Origin: a virus
Strand: one strand, 5' to 3'
Virus record (IMG/VR): IMGVR_UViG_3300020139_000004
Span: 1 to 22,946 of that record
Length of the DNA: 22,946 bases
Every line of letters starts with the position of its first letter. Positions within the stretch are counted from its first letter, which is position 1. This document shows positions 5,945 through 13,800 of this stretch, in pieces. Made by a program: the position numbers and the translations under genes. The notes under the pieces are model-generated. The model searched no databases. It was not told the origin of the DNA and was given only the letters and a program-made list of their open reading frames with translations.

Positions 5945-6097
5945 ATGTCAAATAAAACAGTGACAAAAATTGTTATTGACGGTGTCATAGATTTAACGAT
6001 TAACAAGAAAAAATTGTCAAAAAACCGACAGTTAGAAGTAAAACTTCCAGAAAAACTTGAAAAATCATCCTTCACTTTTTACCTATCAAATTTTTAG
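5945..6097 (+). CDS. Possible small protein (50 aa)
   Basis: ATG at 5945 opens a 50-codon frame ending TAG at 6095-6097. The peptide (MSNKTVTKIVIDGVIDLTIN at the start, KLEKSSFTFYLSNF at the end) has a normal composition and alternating hydrophobic residues suggestive of two or three beta strands. There is no AGGAGG site, unlike nearly every other gene here, so translation is doubtful. If real, it would be the first gene downstream of the G-rich element. Confidence 0.3.
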   Translation: MSNKTVTKIVIDGVIDLTINKKKLSKNRQLEVKLPEKLEKSSFTFYLSNF

Positions 6098-6133
6098 ACC
6101 AATTCTAAAATCACAATATATAGTGGTCTTTAA

Positions 6134-6160
6134 CTTAACACTTTTAAAGATAATGTTAAG
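6134..6160. repeat. Inverted repeat upstream of the amidoligase unit (candidate operator)
   Basis: CTTAACA (6134-6140) and TGTTAAG (6154-6160) are perfect 7-base arms with a 13-base spacer. No T run follows, so it is not a terminator. It lies about 65 bases before the TACAAG promoter of the amidoligase unit, a position suited to a repressor or activator. Confidence 0.4.
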
Positions 6161-6224
6161 AATGGGGTATAAAACACAAGACTGGAAAGGGATATTTTTC
6201 TCTAGTGGTCGGTAGGATAGAAAA

Positions 6225-6236
6225 TACAAGTGATAA
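6225..6236 (+). promoter_or_regulatory. TACAAG-type promoter candidate for the amidoligase unit
   Basis: TACAAG (6225-6230) is followed directly by TGATAA (6231-6236), 65 bases before the ATG at 6301. It matches the motif seen before three minus-strand units, but the -10 is weak and no -35 is evident. Confidence 0.35.
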
Positions 6237-6263
6237 GGGATGAGAACGAAAAAGAAACTCCCT

Positions 6264-6280
6264 TGGGGTTCAAATCCCCG
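6264..6280 (+). other. tRNA T-arm-like hairpin in the leader of the amidoligase unit
   Basis: TGGGG - TTCAAAT - CCCCG forms a 5-bp stem (one G-U pair) with a 7-base loop of exact tRNA T-loop consensus. No matching acceptor, D or anticodon arm lies at the proper distance upstream, so this is not a whole tRNA. It may be an attachment-site remnant of a tRNA 3' end, a regulatory hairpin just before the ribosome binding site, or chance. Confidence 0.3.
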
Positions 6281-6300
6281 GAGGTAAAAGGAGGTGTGAA

Positions 6301-6780
6301 ATGACTGAAGAAAAAAAGGTGATGGAAAAAGAAATAAAAAAGGAATTCCTCGTCCTCCGACTGAGGAGGACTGAGGAAGGCTTGAAGGTATATCTCCGGT
6401 CCGAAAAACTAGAAACTTTTTGGCAAAAAGCTGCAAAGGGGGTTGTCAGAGAATACAACCCCCCATACATCATAAAGGGGAGGGAAGAGGATAGAATAGA
6501 GGGCTATCCCTTCCCGGAGACTCTTCCCGGTAAAATAGAAAAAACATTTTTTAACAAAATCGAGAAGGGTCTCTTTTATGACGGAGAGCCCAATTTTTCC
6601 TTCTCCCGCCTACGAGGGGTAGGAGAAGGAATAACAATTCTTTTTCCAGAGCCTTATTCAAAAACAGCAATAAAAAGATGGGTAGAAGAGCTCAAAAAAT
6701 CAATACAGATATTTGTGCATGAATATCTCAAACCAATAGAGATTGAAATCGTAATCAATGAAAAAGGAGAGGAAGCATGA
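6301..6780 (+). CDS. Hypothetical protein, probable partner of the amidoligase (159 aa)
   Basis: ATG at 6301 follows AAAGGAGGTG, and the stop overlaps the amidoligase ATG (ATGA), so the two are translationally coupled. I do not recognise the family. The first 25 residues are charged. Residues about 16-35 (FLVLRLRRTEEGLKVYLRSE) look like paired beta strands, residues 53-80 are aromatic and Pro-rich, and residues 120-145 form an amphipathic helix ending in EYLKPIEIEIVI. No cysteines or membrane segments are present. Its obligate-looking linkage to the amidoligase suggests a substrate carrier, adaptor or substrate-recognition subunit, which is inference from position only. Confidence 0.8.
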   Translation: MTEEKKVMEKEIKKEFLVLRLRRTEEGLKVYLRSEKLETFWQKAAKGVVREYNPPYIIKGREEDRIEGYPFPETLPGKIEKTFFNKIEKGLFYDGEPNFSFSRLRGVGEGITILFPEPYSKTAIKRWVEELKKSIQIFVHEYLKPIEIEIVINEKGEEA

Positions 6781-7469
6781 AATATAAATATATAGATAAG
6801 ATAGGAATAGAATTAGAAGGGGGCTGGCGGGAAATTCCTCCCGCTGGCAAACCCTATTACGATGGGAGCATTGAGGGAATAGATGCTCCCATCATCGGTG
6901 AAATTGCCTCCCCTCCAATTCCAGCAGAAAAAATATCAGAATTGGAAAAGTGGCTGAGACAGAATTACCCCCACAGGGTAAATAATACCTGTGGGTTTCA
7001 CATTCATATTTCCCTCAGAAACCTCCTTTTCTATTCGCAGCTCCTCACTCCCGAATTTCATCAATTCCTTCTGCAGGAACTTCACAAGTGGGGTGAAGAA
7101 AACGAAATTCCTTCCTCACACTATTTCTGGAAAAGGCTGAATGGAGCGAGATATACCCGAAAGGAATGGCGAGCAGAAGAACAGATATTCGCAACTGAAA
7201 AAACAACAAGTCGGTATTGCCAGCTCAATTTCTGTTTTCGCCTTCATAAAACGGTAGAATGTAGAATTTTTCCGCAATTTGAAAAGAAAAAATGGGCGAT
7301 ACTTGCTCTAAAGAAATATATATGGATTGTAGAAGAGTGGCTCCGGAATTGTCCTCCGGAGCAGTCGGAAGAAGTGATTATTGAAGGGGAAGCGGAAAAT
7401 GAAATTGAAAATGAAATTTTTGAAATTGAAAATAATAAAGAAGAAATAAAAGAAGAAATTGAAATATAA
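6777..7469 (+). CDS. Amidoligase (glutamine-synthetase-like ATP-dependent COOH-NH2 ligase)
   Basis: This 230-residue protein carries the motifs of the putative amidoligase family (Pfam Amidoligase_2, by motif recognition): GIELEG (10-15), DGS (29-31), GEIASP (41-46), CGFHIHIS (72-79, the His-x-His signature), SRYCQLNF (145-152) and VECRIF (160-165). These acidic, His and Arg residues correspond to the ATP/metal and substrate sites of glutamine-synthetase-like ligases, which activate a carboxyl with ATP and join it to an amine or ammonia. A class II glutamine amidotransferase follows 12 bases downstream, the known partner of this family, and could supply ammonia. The C-terminal ~35 residues are an acidic EIEN-type tail. 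The substrate is unknown: peptidoglycan side chains, a small peptide and a viral protein are all possible. There is no signal peptide, so the enzyme is cytoplasmic. Confidence 0.88.
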   Translation: MKYKYIDKIGIELEGGWREIPPAGKPYYDGSIEGIDAPIIGEIASPPIPAEKISELEKWLRQNYPHRVNNTCGFHIHISLRNLLFYSQLLTPEFHQFLLQELHKWGEENEIPSSHYFWKRLNGARYTRKEWRAEEQIFATEKTTSRYCQLNFCFRLHKTVECRIFPQFEKKKWAILALKKYIWIVEEWLRNCPPEQSEEVIIEGEAENEIENEIFEIENNKEEIKEEIEI

Positions 7470-7481
7470 GGAGGTGAAACA

Positions 7482-8069
7482 ATGTGTGTAATTGCAGTAT
7501 GTGAAAAGAAAATCCCTCCTCTGGATGACTTGCTTTTGATGGAGAAAGCAAATCCAGACGGAGGGGGTCTGGCGTGGAGAGAGAAAGGGAAAGTTCTTTT
7601 TGAAAAAGGACTTACCGCACAGGAAATCCATCAAAAAATAAAGAGACTTCCTCTCCCGGTTGTCATTCATTTTAGGCTTGGGACTTCTGGCGGAAAATGT
7701 CCTGAACTCTGCCATCCCTTCCCTATTCAAGAGGATGTTCCTCTCATTCTCAAGGGTGAAGCCAAGGCAGTCCTTTTTCACAATGGAATTTGGAGGGACT
7801 GGAAAGAATTGTGCCTCAAAACAGTAATATATCACAAAAAGAAGTTTCCAGGTGGTAAGATGTCGGATACTCGGGCAATGGCTTGGTTTTGTAGCGTTCA
7901 TGGTGAAAGCGTATTAACACTCATCGATGAAAAAGTAGTTGTTTTCACTCCCTCTCAGATAACTTTATATGGTAATGGCTGGACGGAGAAAAACGGGATA
8001 ATATACTCAAATCTCTACTGGGAAAATACATTTGATGTGAGGAATATAACTCCAAAATGGTGGAAATAG
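7482..8069 (+). CDS. Class II glutamine amidotransferase-like (Ntn-hydrolase) protein
   Basis: The 195-residue protein starts MCVIAV, so removal of Met exposes Cys as the N-terminal nucleophile, the hallmark of class II glutamine amidotransferases. Supporting motifs are NPDGGG (24-29), HFRLGTSGG (63-71, Arg for the glutamine carboxylate), HPF (78-80), FHNG (99-102, oxyanion-hole Asn and Gly) and SDTRAMAW (128-135). The enzyme would hydrolyse glutamine and release ammonia. It is short and has no synthetase domain, so it should work with a separate ligase; the amidoligase directly upstream is the obvious partner. AAGGAGGTG precedes the ATG at a good distance. An Ntn-type peptidase role remains possible because the fold is shared. 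Confidence 0.88.
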   Translation: MCVIAVCEKKIPPLDDLLLMEKANPDGGGLAWREKGKVLFEKGLTAQEIHQKIKRLPLPVVIHFRLGTSGGKCPELCHPFPIQEDVPLILKGEAKAVLFHNGIWRDWKELCLKTVIYHKKKFPGGKMSDTRAMAWFCSVHGESVLTLIDEKVVVFTPSQITLYGNGWTEKNGIIYSNLYWENTFDVRNITPKWWK

Positions 8070-8079
8070 GGGGTGGGAA

Positions 8080-8484
8080 ATGGCAAGGTATCACGTGGAA
8101 GTAATAATAAGTGAAAAAATAGTAAAAAATAGTTATCTAAAACTTTCAGAATGGGAAATCCGAGAATGTTTACTTTCTCCCACATTTCCTCCTTGGCTCA
8201 AAAAGAAATTATCTTACTACTATCTTTTAAAAGATGAGGATGCGGACGGGGCCTTAAACTGGCTTCGGAACAACAACAAAATTATTTTTTATTCTCTTTC
8301 TACATGTAGAATGTCAAAATTTGAATATGACCCAGAAACAGAAAAATTAATAATTAAAAAAGAAAACGAGAAAATAAGAGAAGCAGACAATCTACAAAAG
8401 AAATATGAAGAAGAACTATCATCAATTATGTGTGCTCTTTTCTTTTTTTATGGGATATTTGATTTTTTTGATTATAAAGAATAA
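8080..8484 (+). CDS. Hypothetical protein in the amidoligase unit (134 aa)
   Basis: ATG at 8080 follows AGGGGGTG and lies 10 bases after the amidotransferase stop, so it belongs to the same transcript. The family is not recognised. The N-terminal 15 residues look like a beta strand (MARYHVEVIISEKIV). Residues 20-65 are Trp/Leu-rich and helical (LSEWEIRECLLSPTFPPWLK), and residues 95-115 are a charged helix. The last 20 residues (MCALFFFYGIFDFFDYKE) form a short, Phe-rich hydrophobic segment that might touch a membrane but is only about 13 residues long. The function is unknown; it may bind the product or partners of the amidoligase system. Confidence 0.75.
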   Translation: MARYHVEVIISEKIVKNSYLKLSEWEIRECLLSPTFPPWLKKKLSYYYLLKDEDADGALNWLRNNNKIIFYSLSTCRMSKFEYDPETEKLIIKKENEKIREADNLQKKYEEELSSIMCALFFFYGIFDFFDYKE

Positions 8485-8500
8485 AAAAGGAGGTGCGAAG

Positions 8501-8743
8501 ATGAAGAAGAAAGTAAAAATAAAAATAAACATGAGAAAGTTCGGGTGGTGGTTAGTAAAAGACCATATTGATGGCAAAATAATAGATATTGGTCCCAACT
8601 TCGTGCGAGTGCATGGAGTGGGAGTAGATGACTGGCATCCTTGCGGGGTTAATAGAACATACACTCGCAAGGATGCGTTAGAAACTTACTTTCTTCTGTC
8701 TAAAAAAGAGAGAAGAAAAGTAGATTGGGTGAAAAAGGTTTAA
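8501..8743 (+). CDS. Small basic hypothetical protein (80 aa)
   Basis: The frame is open from 8405, but the start at 8501 is chosen because AAAGGAGGTG precedes it at ideal spacing and the earlier part overlaps the upstream gene. The protein is basic (MKKKVKIKINMRKFGWWLVK at the start, KKERRKVDWVKKV at the end) with a beta-rich middle (GKIIDIGPNFVRVHGVGVDD) resembling a small SH3-like or OB-like barrel, and a DWHPCGV segment. This architecture would suit nucleic-acid binding, but no family is recognised. It is the last gene before the terminator. Confidence 0.75.
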   Translation: MKKKVKIKINMRKFGWWLVKDHIDGKIIDIGPNFVRVHGVGVDDWHPCGVNRTYTRKDALETYFLLSKKERRKVDWVKKV

Positions 8744-8778
8744 ATTCCTTATAGGTAGGCTGGTAATCCTGTAAAAGC

Positions 8779-8807
8779 AGAAGGGGGGCGACCCCCTTCT
8801 TTTTTTA
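8779..8807 (+). terminator. Strong rho-independent terminator of the amidoligase unit
   Basis: AGAAGGGGG and CCCCCTTCT form a 9-bp stem with a 4-base loop followed by seven Ts. It ends at the stop codon of the convergent minus-strand gene and separates the two units. Confidence 0.9.
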
Positions 8808-9239
8808 TTTGTTGCCACTTTTATTAAAAATCACATAAAATACTGCAAGCCCCCAGTATTCATCAATTTTTTTAAAATTGATTGTAAGAGTATTTTCATT
8901 GAGTTCATATGACCAGTCTTCACTTGCAACTGCGAAGGGGTCTCTGAAGATTTCAGCGTGAATGTTATCTACAAATTTATATTTTTTAATCGCTTTTGCA
9001 ATTTTCTTGATTAATTCTAAAAATTCTTTTTTGGTAAGTTTTTTGCCTTCTTCATAATCTGCGAATATAGTATACAAAAAATCCACGCCTGAAACTTCGT
9101 ATTCTACAATTTTAAATTCTTTTCCATCTTTACTCCATTTTTTTATTTCTTTTAAAAAACCTTCGACTTCATTTCGGGGGTCAAGAAATACTTTTCCTTT
9201 TCTTTTTGTTTTTTGTATCTTCTTTCTCATTTTTCTCAT
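8805..9239 (-). CDS. Hypothetical charged protein at the end of the minus-strand virion unit (144 aa)
   Basis: I do not recognise this gene. Two in-frame ATGs lie close together (9239 and 9230) and neither has a good ribosome binding site, so the exact start is uncertain. The first 15 residues are very basic (MRKMRKKIQKTKRKGK). Then come a helix (about 24-36), a beta segment (FKIVEYEVSGVDFLYTIF, 42-60), a Lys/Glu-rich helix (67-90) and further beta strands up to a hydrophobic C-terminus (YWGLAVFYVIFNKSG). The alternating beta-alpha pattern suggests a small alpha/beta domain. It is separated from the virion genes by a 20-bp hairpin, so it may be expressed at a lower level by read-through. Confidence 0.7.
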   Translation of the reverse strand: MRKMRKKIQKTKRKGKVFLDPRNEVEGFLKEIKKWSKDGKEFKIVEYEVSGVDFLYTIFADYEEGKKLTKKEFLELIKKIAKAIKKYKFVDNIHAEIFRDPFAVASEDWSYELNENTLTINFKKIDEYWGLAVFYVIFNKSGNK

Positions 9240-9278
9240 TTTAACCCGTCTTTTTAAAAATTCAAGTTTTTTGATAAA

Positions 9279-9298
9279 CCCTCCCTTAAAAGGGAGGG
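9279..9298 (-). terminator. Perfect hairpin after the holin-like gene, possible attenuator or terminator
   Basis: CCCTCCCTT (9279-9287) and AAGGGAGGG (9290-9298) are perfect inverted arms with a 2-base centre. On the minus strand it follows the last virion-unit gene by about 30 bases, but only TTTAT follows the stem, so termination would be partial. It could limit transcription into the downstream gene. Confidence 0.5.
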
Positions 9299-9329
9299 TA
9301 AGTAATGGGGAATGTGGAAGAGGAAAAAG

Positions 9330-9587
9330 TTAATCCTGGTTATATATTAATCTTTCAACAAGGTTTCTAATTTCATAGAGAAGCCTTTTCAATTCCTCAT
9401 GTCTTATTTGAGCTTTTTCCTCGTGTATATTGAGATATTCTTTCATTTCATGGGTATGGGTAGGATTATGTGGATTTTTATTGTTTTTGTTTTTCACAAG
9501 ATTAAAGAGTTCTTTGAGTAATAGAAGAATAACTCCCACCAGGATAGAGGAATTCATAAAAACAAGGATTGATGAATTCATATCCAT
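9330..9587 (-). CDS. Small membrane protein with coiled-coil tail, holin candidate (85 aa)
   Basis: AAAGGAG lies 5 bases before the ATG at 9587-9585, which is therefore preferred to the in-frame GTG at 9593 that overlaps this site. The N-terminus has one strong membrane segment (SSILVGVILLLLKELFNLV, about residues 13-31), preceded by a near-duplicate MNSSILV. A polar hinge rich in Asn, His and Pro follows (about 33-47), then a charged helix with coiled-coil character (about 48-83). It overlaps the end of the ATP-grasp gene and is the last gene before a hairpin at the end of the virion unit. This position, size and one-TM plan fit a holin or spanin-like lysis protein, but no endolysin is in view, so the assignment is tentative. 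Confidence 0.65.
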   Translation of the reverse strand: MDMNSSILVFMNSSILVGVILLLLKELFNLVKNKNNKNPHNPTHTHEMKEYLNIHEEKAQIRHEELKRLLYEIRNLVERLIYNQD

Positions 9588-10897
9588 TGCCACTCCTTTA
9601 ATGTATTATAGCGGTTGATAGCGGATTGTCCAGCATCAATCCTGTATTGAAGGTTGACGACTTTGATTAACTTTGTATAAGCCATAACCTTTGAGATTGC
9701 CTCTTCAATTGTATCTCCTATCTCTACAAGTTCTCCCAGAATACCATCATATCCTGCCATTTCAATTTCTCCTTTTTTTGTTTTTCTAACATCTAATAAA
9801 TACAAGTTATTCTTTAACAATTGTTCAGGGTAAATCACAGGCAATCCCTCAACAACATTCTTGAGATTATTTTTTTCATCAAGTTGCATAACATGTCCAG
9901 GGTAGGGGAAGGTCGTTAGTCTTAAAGCAAAACTAAATTTGTCATAATAAACTGGCAATTCCTGGAGATTTCCAGAAAGTAATCTGAAAAATACATTCAA
10001 CAGGCTTTCATTTTTCAGAAGATGTTTCCACGCAAAAATAGCATTGTAGCCAAAACGGGGGGTAATTTCTAAAAAATATGCTTTTCGGTCTGTTTTTGAA
10101 ACAATACAATTGAAATCCACAGGTCCCGTATAATCAAAATTTCTCATAACAGGAATAAAATGCTGGAAGATTTGTCTATAAGGACGACAAGTAAAAGTAT
10201 CTTTCCAGTTAAATACGACTGATGACATACATCCTGTATTACATCCGAGGTCTCCAGCAAGAAATTTTTTGTCTTCAAATGTAGAATTGAGAGGCGGGAC
10301 AAATCTTCCATGACTAAACCACGCTTCAGTTGAAATTTCAACACCTTCAATGAATTGTTGTACTATGAAAGGATATGTGAGAATACCTTCAGAAGTTTTT
10401 TCTCTAGCAACCTCATAGGCTTCTTCTCCCGTCTCACAAATGATTGTGTTTTCAGTCATCCTTGAAGCCTCTTCCTTTATCACACATTTTTGATTTTTGA
10501 AGTGTTCTATAATAAGAGAAAGAGCCTGTGGAGAATGAATATAAATTGTTTTCGGAACAGGAATTGATAATTTTCGCACAAGTTCAATTGTTTGAAATCT
10601 TTTGATTTCAAATTTTGACATATTTTCTGCACATCCTAACACAAGATAACCCTGTTTTTGTAGTTCACCTGCGAGTTTGTCCTGAAGAGCAGTTTCAAAA
10701 ACAAATATAGTTTCATTCTTTTTGAATTTTGAGAGTGGCGGTAATATCGGGTATATAGGAACGATATTTTGGTATACTTTCTGTTTCCAGCATGCTTTGT
10801 TTTTGTAGTATATTACCATTACTTCCTGTCCTTCGTCTTGAAACTCTTTAGCAATAGGTAAAAGGTCTCCTACATCACTGATAAAAACCCATTTCAT
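9578..10897 (-). CDS. PurD-like ATP-grasp ligase in the virion operon
   Basis: The 439-residue protein has the ATP-grasp layout of the glycinamide ribonucleotide synthetase/carbamoyl-phosphate synthetase group. It has a Rossmann-like N-terminal domain (MKWVFISDVGDLLPIAKEF), a KFEIKRFQTIELVRKLSIP segment (95-113), the ATP-binding lysine in CVIKEE (138-143), QQFIEGVEIS (180-189), YTGPVDFN (256-263) and FLEITPRFGYNA (275-286) with metal-binding Glu and Asn. A PurD-like C-terminal domain follows (GYDGILGELVEIGDTIEEA, then YRIDAG). Such enzymes couple ATP to carboxylate-amine ligation. The usual PurD N-terminal glycine-rich signature is absent, so purine synthesis is unlikely and the substrate is unknown. 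It overlaps the giant virion protein stop (TAATG) and the holin-like gene, so it is made late, with structural proteins. It may modify virion or host-wall components. Confidence 0.85.
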   Translation of the reverse strand: MKWVFISDVGDLLPIAKEFQDEGQEVMVIYYKNKACWKQKVYQNIVPIYPILPPLSKFKKNETIFVFETALQDKLAGELQKQGYLVLGCAENMSKFEIKRFQTIELVRKLSIPVPKTIYIHSPQALSLIIEHFKNQKCVIKEEASRMTENTIICETGEEAYEVAREKTSEGILTYPFIVQQFIEGVEISTEAWFSHGRFVPPLNSTFEDKKFLAGDLGCNTGCMSSVVFNWKDTFTCRPYRQIFQHFIPVMRNFDYTGPVDFNCIVSKTDRKAYFLEITPRFGYNAIFAWKHLLKNESLLNVFFRLLSGNLQELPVYYDKFSFALRLTTFPYPGHVMQLDEKNNLKNVVEGLPVIYPEQLLKNNLYLLDVRKTKKGEIEMAGYDGILGELVEIGDTIEEAISKVMAYTKLIKVVNLQYRIDAGQSAINRYNTLKEWQWI

Positions 10898-13800
10898 TAT
10901 TGTTTCCTCTCCATTTCTTTTTCTCTTTCAAATTCCTGTTCAATTAAACTCTTAATGTAGTCCCATTGCAACATGTAAGCGGGGGGTTTATAAACTCGGG
11001 GTATTCTTTTGATAAAATTAAATGCTTCAGGATAGTTCATTGCTTTTAAGCCATTCTTTGTGCCTCTTACTACACCTTGTAAGAGCAAGATTTTTTCAGC
11101 ATCTGTAATATCTTTTCTTTCACTTATTTTCAATAAAGTATCTAACAGTCTGTTTCCTATTTCAACTGGAGTTTCACCCCTCAAAACATAATTCACAGTT
11201 TCACTAACTTCAATTCTACCTGAAGCAATTTTTTGATAGGTTGCAAATTGTTTTTCTCTTTCAATTGCTTCTCGATATGTTCTACCAAATGCAAATCGGC
11301 GAAGTGCGTCAATAAAAGGATTTTCACTGATAAAAGTATATCCCTTTTTCTTTGTTTGTCTATCTATATTTGCGAAATGTATTTGATTTTTCAAAATAGC
11401 AAGTGCATCATACAAGTTATGAGGAGCCACGCCCATCCGGGTTATAACCTCTTCCAGGATATTTTTGATTATTTCAGTAGCGGGGACTTGATGAATAGTT
11501 TTGAATTTCTGTGCGGTTATGCGGGTTGCTTCGGCAACCTGTCGTAAAGTTGCATAAGGCATTCCACCGACCATTGCAATAATATTGTCCATTGCCTTGG
11601 CAATATCGGGTTGATTTGTGATTGTTTCAAGCGTGTATTGAAAATCAAATGCTGGTTTAATAGAATTGGAAATGTCAATATCAAAAATTTCTGCGGGTAA
11701 TCCTCCACCCAGGATAGGATATTTTCTGAGTGCATCAAGAAATTCTACTTCTCGTAAAGGATTATCATCACCTGTATATTTTTTGTATTGTGAATAAACC
11801 AAATACCCAAATAAAGTAGCAAGTGGTATTCCTCTTACTCCACCACTCAATCCAAGAATAGAGGCATGTCTCAAATATGCTTTTGCACCCTCTTTTTTGT
11901 AAGTTTGATATAGCAACTCCAATTCCTTCATAAACCAAAATCTAAACATATATAACCATTTCGTAAATTCTGACCTCACACCCATGGGTAAATCGGAAGG
12001 AGAATAATAAAATTGTGTTTTTCCAATCATATCAACAACATATTTTCTGATTTCAAGAGGATTTGTCATACCCAGTTTTTCTTTTGCGTGTAAATAAAAA
12101 GCAATTGATGAAACAGTTCTATTGACGGGTTCAGGAGCGGAGAATAAATAAAGTGCTGTCCCTGTTAATTTTTCACCCCATCCTTTGATAGGAATATATC
12201 CCTTTTCATTCCAGCCCCAACTTGCAATTAATTCTGCAATATCCTTCGGAACACTTTCAGGATTTATAAGATAATCTGTGAAATACTTATAACTTCTTAT
12301 AATTGTATTTCTGCCTACTATCGGATAAGTATTAAGCCATACCTGTAAAGCATTAACAAAAGCACCTTTTACATTAAAGCCCAAACCCATTAAAGCATTT
12401 ATTGTTCTGGCAAAACGAGGGATTTTTGAAAGTGTTCTATATTGAGCCCACCAGCCATGCGTATAAGGTTCTACAATTTCCCAGCCCATGAGCCTATCAA
12501 TCCATTGCAAGGCAACTTGGTCTGCAAATTTCTTACCGATAAGAGGAATTTTTGAAACTGAATTATAAAAAGGCACTGCTTCATTCTTATACCAGTTATT
12601 CAAAAATACATTTTTCAAATCATTATAAAGTAATTTCCTCATGTTTCTAATGGCATTCCATTCCATCAATTCAGGAGTTTTCTCTACTATTCCCGTTCTT
12701 CTGGCAAATGAAGAAATAAATTTTCTTCTATTTTCCATAATCCACAAAAGAGGAGTTCCCAATTGACGGGCAAATTGAGCGTGGAGATTTCGTATATCTT
12801 CTTTTGTCAATATTTCAGATAATTGTTCACTATAATTTTTTAATATGTTTGTAAGTTTTCCAACAACTGCATGTAATTGTCTTCTACTAACTCGTCTTTT
12901 CAAAAATGAAAGATTGATTGTAGAAGGTTGAATAATAACTTGTTCTATATCTGCAAGTTGTTCAGGAGTAAGATTTTTTATGAAAGCGTAGGCTTGTTCA
13001 GGACTATCAACCCGTATTTTTACCTCTGTTCCATCTGTTTTTTTGTATGTTATGTCTGTTTTGTAAAAATTAACGAGGTCATAGGCAAGAGTATGATGAT
13101 AATAATTTGGAATAATTCTTTCTTCAGGAAGAGCCCCTAGTTTAGCAAGCATGCCTGTAAAACTTCTGTATGTTTTGAAAAGTCCTAATGCCTCATCCCT
13201 GTATGTTTGAGGAATTCTGGCATACTCGGGTGAAGCAATGAATTGTTCAGGAGTGGCATAAGTATTTAAGGCTTTTCCTACAATCTCTTGATATTTTGCA
13301 GGTAATTTCATTTCAATTTCTTTCAAAATACTTTCATAATTTTCAACTATTTTGTTATATGTGAGATTTGTAATGTGAAATGAAGTATATGCATCTTTCC
13401 ATTCCAGCCCTGCCTGCCTCAAATATGCACTTAAAGTTGGATTTTTCACTTTATTATTAATTAAACTTTCAATTCGTGCTTGAATAGATTTTAAATATGT
13501 ATTTTTGACTGTCGGAGTAAATTTTAGTTCTGCTTCAGCAACTTCAACTAAATCAATATGTTCAACAGGGATTGAATTTGAAATTTCAATTGCCTCATTA
13601 TACCACCTTGACCCTTTTGAAAATAGATTTTTTAGATTTTTTGAAATAACAGAAAGAGAAGGTAATTTGAAAAGCCCCAGTTCAATATCAATTTCACCTT
13701 CTTCAAGTGGGATTTGAGAAAGTCTCTTTATTATACCTTCATTCTTCTCAGTTAATTCAATTATATTTTTTTCAGGGAAAGTATCTAACAGGTTAAAATA

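Noticed and set aside
6200-6290. A complete tRNA gene
   Set aside because: Only the T-arm is convincing; no acceptor strand complementary to GAGGTAA and no anticodon arm lie at any suitable distance.
6086-6436. 116-codon minus-strand frame in the amidoligase leader
   Set aside because: Composition is a Phe/Ser/Pro antisense shadow and it overlaps the strongly supported gene at 6301.
7308-7901. 197-codon minus-strand frame opposite the amidoligase and amidotransferase
   Set aside because: It is a Phe-rich mirror of well-supported genes, with no ribosome site or promoter.
9578-10897. The ATP-grasp protein as ordinary PurD for purine synthesis
   Set aside because: It sits in a late virion operon and lacks the glycine-rich PurD start; no other purine gene is near. 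The substrate is left open.
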